From an uncultured Clostridia bacterium (GTDB taxonomy: Bacteria; Bacillota; Clostridia; Oscillospirales; Ruminococcaceae): 34,009 nt of DNA. Shown one piece after another: positions 31,433-34,009 of this stretch (the first letter of the stretch is position 1; each line of letters begins with the position of its first letter). Location of the stretch: assembly GCA_947586185.1 (NCBI GenBank), contig CANPXN010000029.1, forward strand, positions 1 to 34,009, read 5' to 3'. A model generated the notes under the pieces. It searched no databases. It was given only the letters and a program-made list of their open reading frames with translations, and had not been told where the DNA came from. Made by a program: the position numbers and the translations under genes.

Positions 31433-32605
31433 TTATAGGCACATTCTGTAGATTTTTTCCACATCATCAGGGGTAAGATTTTTAGGACCTGTAATCTCAC
31501 CGCCCATGCAAGCATGTTCCGCCATTGCCTTGAAATGAGTATCATCAATTTCAAGGTCTGTAAGCGTACTCTTCAAGCCAAGTGTTTTGAAGCAAAAATC
31601 AGATACTGCCTCAATAGCTTTCTTTGCGCCTTCCATAGGATCAGGATTTTCTTCTGTTCCGAATACCTTAACTCCAAAACGAGCAATTGCAGGAGCAGTG
31701 GTTTCATCCAGAATATATTCCAGCCAGCGTGGTGTCAATATTGCAAGTCCATGGCCATGAGTGATATCATAATAAGCAGAAAGCTCATGTTCCATTGCAT
31801 GGCAGGCACAGCCGTGAACTGTTCCTGCATCAAGTATCGTATTAAGTGCCATTGAAGATGCCCACATCAGGTTTGCTCTTGCCTCATAATTTTCCGGCTC
31901 CTTCATAGCTATCGGAGTCCACTTTACAACAGCACGCATAACAGCCTCCTGCATTTCCAGAACCATATCAAAGGTTGCATCTCCTGCAAGATAATAGTTG
32001 TCAAGAACGTGATTGAAAATATCAAATGCGCCGCATGCCGTCTGATAGGTCGGAAGCGTATAGCTGTATTCCGGATTCTCAAAGGCAGCTCTTGGAATAA
32101 GCGCAGAACCGCCCAGTCCGATTTTCTCGTTGGTGTCCATATTAGAAATAACTGCCCATGCGTCCATTTCCGAACCCGTTGCAGCATTTGTGAGGACTGC
32201 AACTATTGGCAAAGACTTCGTCACCCAAGTGCCTGTGCTTACAAGATCCCAAACATTTCCTGATTCTATAACAGCAGCCGCTGCAACACCTTTTGCACAG
32301 TCTATAGTCGAACCTCCACCAACTGCAAGGACAACGTCTATCCCCTCTTTTTTACAGATCTCAGCGCCTTTGTTCGCTGTGGAATGACGTGGATTCGACT
32401 CAACTCCGCTAAGCTCAAAAAGCGTAATACCATTTTCCGCTGCAAGTTTTGTTACAAGATCATACAAGCCGTTCTTTTTGATAGAACCTCCGCCGTAAAC
32501 AAGCAGTACCTTTTTGCCGAATTTCAAAAGTTCCTCCGGAAGATGCTTCATCTGATCCTTTCCGAAATAAACCTTATCCGGATTGTGAAAAATAAAATCG
32601 TTCAT
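31433..32605 (-). CDS. Iron-containing alcohol dehydrogenase (BDH type)
   Basis: 390 residues, the normal length for NAD(P)H-dependent butanol dehydrogenase-type enzymes. The cofactor motif VGGGSTIDCAK is at about 95-105. The four metal ligands are in place: Asp195 and His199 (FDIFNHV), His269 (CHAMEH) and His283 (DITHGHGLA). It would interconvert aldehydes and alcohols at the end of fermentation or in aldehyde detoxification. GGAGG lies 8 bp before the ATG. It is downstream of a MerR regulator and a flavodoxin remnant on the same strand, with only 41 bp from the remnant, so it is probably transcribed from the merR promoter and induced by aldehydes or thiol-reactive stress. Confidence 0.93.
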   Translation of the reverse strand: MNDFIFHNPDKVYFGKDQMKHLPEELLKFGKKVLLVYGGGSIKKNGLYDLVTKLAAENGITLFELSGVESNPRHSTANKGAEICKKEGIDVVLAVGGGSTIDCAKGVAAAAVIESGNVWDLVSTGTWVTKSLPIVAVLTNAATGSEMDAWAVISNMDTNEKIGLGGSALIPRAAFENPEYSYTLPTYQTACGAFDIFNHVLDNYYLAGDATFDMVLEMQEAVMRAVVKWTPIAMKEPENYEARANLMWASSMALNTILDAGTVHGCACHAMEHELSAYYDITHGHGLAILTPRWLEYILDETTAPAIARFGVKVFGTEENPDPMEGAKKAIEAVSDFCFKTLGLKSTLTDLEIDDTHFKAMAEHACMGGEITGPKNLTPDDVEKIYRMCL

Positions 32606-32646
32606 TTTTAAATACCTCCATATATTTTATAATCAAAGCTTTACTT

Positions 32647-32859
32647 CTATTCTAACGTTTTCCCCAGTTCATATGCCTTTTTCAGCGCTGGATGTCCTAA
32701 AATATCGCCTATATCATTAACTCCGCCTGCAAAAACAGTACCTTTAAGCTCTGCTTTTCCAAAGCAGTCCACCCAACCATTAACTGTTGTAACCGTTCCG
32801 CTTACAGTATCATTTTCGTCCTCCGCAGCAACTGCAAGAAGATAAACATCACGAAACTC
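32647..32859 (-). pseudogene. C-terminal remnant of a flavodoxin-family/NADPH-dependent FMN reductase
   Basis: About 70 residues from EFRDVYLLAVAAEDENDT to GHPALKKAYELGKTLE correspond to the C-terminal end of flavodoxin-like NAD(P)H:FMN oxidoreductases (pattern WVDCFGKAELKGTVFAGGVNDIGDI). The N-terminal two-thirds, including the FMN phosphate loop, is missing. The open frame continues upstream into unrelated codons (to an ATG at 32913) without homology, and the junction coincides with a sequence like the MITE terminus. The gene probably once lay intact between merR and adh. A product from 32913 would be 88 residues and nonfunctional. Confidence 0.7.
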
Positions 32860-32874
32860 AAGGCAACACCTCAC
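32860..32874. repeat. Solo MITE-terminus-like sequence at the pseudogene breakpoint
   Basis: AAGGCAACACCTCAC (32860-32874) matches 14 of 15 bases of the terminal repeat of the element at 7911-8140 (AAGGCAACACCGCAC). It lies exactly where flavodoxin homology stops, and no second terminus or interior of the element is seen within the short gap up to merR. It is interpreted as a deletion or excision scar. Confidence 0.5.
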
Positions 32875-32900
32875 TCTAATTTGTATAGCACCTGTATTTA

Positions 32901-33278
32901 TTATTCCTCCCATGAAAGTATTCCGGTTTCAGCCGCTATTTCATATCGTCCGATTTTATAATTCAACCGTTCCAATGTAGCTTCAATTTTCTCCTTCTGC
33001 TTTAGCAGCTCTTCACGCTGTTCCTTGAGCAGCTGCAACCTTGCAGGGATCGTTGAATCTCCCTCCTGTGTAAGCTTCACATATTCTATCATAGCTTCAA
33101 CCGGAAGTCCTGCACTGCGCATGCATATTGCAAGCTCCACCCATGCCAGATCATCTTCCTGATAATCACGAATACCGCTTGCTGTTCGGGTAACGGGAGG
33201 TATCATTCCCACACGCTCATAATAGCGCAGCGTATCCTGTGAAATATCAAACTTTTCACTGGCTTCCCTTATGGTCAT
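32901..33278 (-). CDS. MerR family transcriptional regulator
   Basis: 125 residues from the ATG at 33278 (MTIREASEKF), with GAGGTG six bases upstream. An ATG three codons earlier is too close to that site. The winged helix-turn-helix occupies about 1-70 (REASEKFDISQDTLRYYERVGMIPPVTRTASGIRDYQEDDLAWVELAICMRSAGLPVEAM), followed by an antiparallel coiled-coil dimerisation helix (about 75-112). No Cys cluster for metal binding is seen. The type resembles AdhR/NmlR regulators that answer aldehydes and activate adjacent dehydrogenase and reductase genes, which fits the downstream alcohol dehydrogenase. The promoter has MerR-type spacing. Confidence 0.9.
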   Translation of the reverse strand: MTIREASEKFDISQDTLRYYERVGMIPPVTRTASGIRDYQEDDLAWVELAICMRSAGLPVEAMIEYVKLTQEGDSTIPARLQLLKEQREELLKQKEKIEATLERLNYKIGRYEIAAETGILSWEE

Positions 33279-33310
33279 CGCATTCACCTCGCCTGTGTTT
33301 TGTTATTGAT

Positions 33311-33341
33311 ATTATAATATCTGGAGTTAACTCTAAGTCAA
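33311..33341 (-). promoter_or_regulatory. MerR-type promoter with operator in a 19-bp spacer
   Basis: On the minus strand TTGACT (33341-33336) and TATAAT (33316-33311) are separated by 19 bp, longer than normal. The spacer carries the dyad GAGTTAACTC (33324-33333). Over-long spacers with a central dyad are the hallmark of promoters activated by MerR-family DNA distortion, so the adjacent regulator probably acts here. Confidence 0.75.
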
Positions 33342-33424
33342 GTGGATTTTATGATTTTCTGCATAGTACACAAAAATGCCATATCAAATTTGTTGTATGT
33401 GTTGAATGATACAGCAGTATTCTT

Positions 33425-33465
33425 TCAAAAAAATAATGCCATTCGGACACAATTTCCAAATGGCA
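33425..33465 (-). terminator. Terminator of the histidine kinase gene
   Basis: On the minus strand TGCCATTTGGA pairs with TCCGAATGGCA (complements of 33455-33465 and 33437-33447), followed by TTATTTTTTT. It is about 40 bp after the kinase stop. The rest of 33342-33506 holds nothing recognisable. Confidence 0.7.
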
Positions 33466-33506
33466 AAAAAAGCACAAGGGTCAATGGAAGATCGTTAACG
33501 CCGCAA

Positions 33507-34009
33507 TTATTTCATCAGCTTTACTGTAAAAGTTGCTCCTCCGCCATCTGTATCAGATACAGTGATCGTTCCATGATGCAGTTCTACAATCTCTTTTGCA
33601 ATGCAAAGTCCCAATCCGAAATGTGATTTGCTTGTTCGGGAATCATCGGCACGATAGAATCTGTCAAAAATTTTAGTCTTTGATTCATCGTCAATACCGA
33701 TTCCATTATCCGATACTTCTATGCAGAATGCTTTTGCAGTTTCCTGACATTTCAGACAAACACTTCCGTTTTCGGGAGTATAGCTTATCGCATTATCAAG
33801 TAAAATGGCAATAATCTGTTTAATTCGTTCCCCATCCATATGCTCAGCGATCAGCGCATTATCGGGCAACTCAACAGACAGCCTGATTTTCTTTTCTCTT
33901 GCAGGAACACAAAAGGCTTCATAGCAGTCCAGTATAATAGTATCAAGCTCTGTTCTTCCAAAGCTTGCCTGATAAATTTGATTATCGCTCCTTGCAAGCG
34001 TCAGCAGAT
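33507..34009 (-). CDS. Sensor histidine kinase, C-terminal part (runs off the window)
   Basis: 167 codons are visible and the frame is open to the window edge, so the 5' part is missing. The sequence starts LLTLARSDNQIYQASFGRTELD, the end of the phosphoacceptor helix region, and then the complete HATPase domain: N box LLDNAISYTPENG, G1 box VSDNGIGI, F box FDRFYRADDSRTSKSHFGLGL with the G2 box, and EIVELHHGTITVSDTDGGGATFTVKLMK at the end. The His phosphorylation site is outside. It would pair with a response regulator encoded upstream of the window. The signal is unknown. Confidence 0.92.
   Translation of the reverse strand, partial: LLTLARSDNQIYQASFGRTELDTIILDCYEAFCVPAREKKIRLSVELPDNALIAEHMDGERIKQIIAILLDNAISYTPENGSVCLKCQETAKAFCIEVSDNGIGIDDESKTKIFDRFYRADDSRTSKSHFGLGLCIAKEIVELHHGTITVSDTDGGGATFTVKLMK

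Noticed and set aside
32283-32298. GCAACACC followed by TTTTGCAC, resembling the MITE terminus
   Set aside because: It lies inside the conserved coding sequence of the alcohol dehydrogenase and matches only 8 contiguous bases. Judged to be chance.
1-34009. CRISPR arrays, rRNA genes and complete insertion sequences
   Set aside because: No regularly spaced repeats, rRNA segments or transposase frames were seen by reading the window.

Overview
The window looks like chromosomal DNA from a cellulolytic, cellulosome-forming Ruminococcus-type Firmicute. It is AT-rich with Shine-Dalgarno-led genes. It encodes three secreted dockerin proteins (two GH9 glycoside hydrolases and one non-catalytic binding protein) and also dipicolinate synthase (dpaAB), which implies spore-forming ancestry. 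The genus is inferred from gene content and is not proven.

Layout. 1-3600: the end of an integrative element, with an XRE/ImmA regulatory pair, a small membrane protein, a lipoprotein and a tyrosine recombinase, abutting the 3' end of an intact tRNA-Thr(GGT). 3.8-5.9 kb: a two-gene cell-wall operon, an S11 D-Ala-D-Ala carboxypeptidase followed by a VanY-like M15 protein that has lost two key residues. 5.9-7.8 kb: a MATE transporter (minus) behind a strong promoter and a leader ending in a terminator, with tspO upstream. 7.9-8.14 kb: a MITE-like element with 21-bp terminal inverted repeats. 8.2-11.7 kb: an operon azlC-azlD-cobD-cobQ. 11.75-16.5 kb: a GH9 cellulase and a dockerin protein with repeated beta-sandwich modules (both minus). 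16.8-18.1 kb: a type Ic aspartate aminotransferase. 18.2-23.0 kb: minus operon yfhO - AEC transporter - ROK-type regulator, preceded by a GC-rich, highly structured multi-hairpin element. 23.4-24.9 kb: dpaA-dpaB. 25.1-27.3 kb: a PadR regulator, tandem terminators, a zinc-ribbon membrane protein and a coiled-coil membrane protein. 27.6-31.3 kb: a geranylgeranyl-reductase-family flavoprotein and a second, divergent GH9-dockerin enzyme with a perfect inverted repeat straddling its promoter -35 box. 31.4-33.3 kb: a MerR regulator, a flavodoxin-family gene remnant and an iron-dependent alcohol dehydrogenase. 33.5-34.0 kb: the C-terminal half of a sensor histidine kinase, running off the window.

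The dockerin proteins would be secreted and plug into cohesin-bearing scaffoldins encoded elsewhere. The most noteworthy unexplained signals are the structured element at 23.07-23.23 kb, the MITE and a terminal-repeat-like scar at the flavodoxin remnant, the MATE leader with a tiny ORF overlapping a possible antiterminator, and the inactive-looking VanY homologue. No CRISPR array, rRNA or complete insertion sequence was seen.
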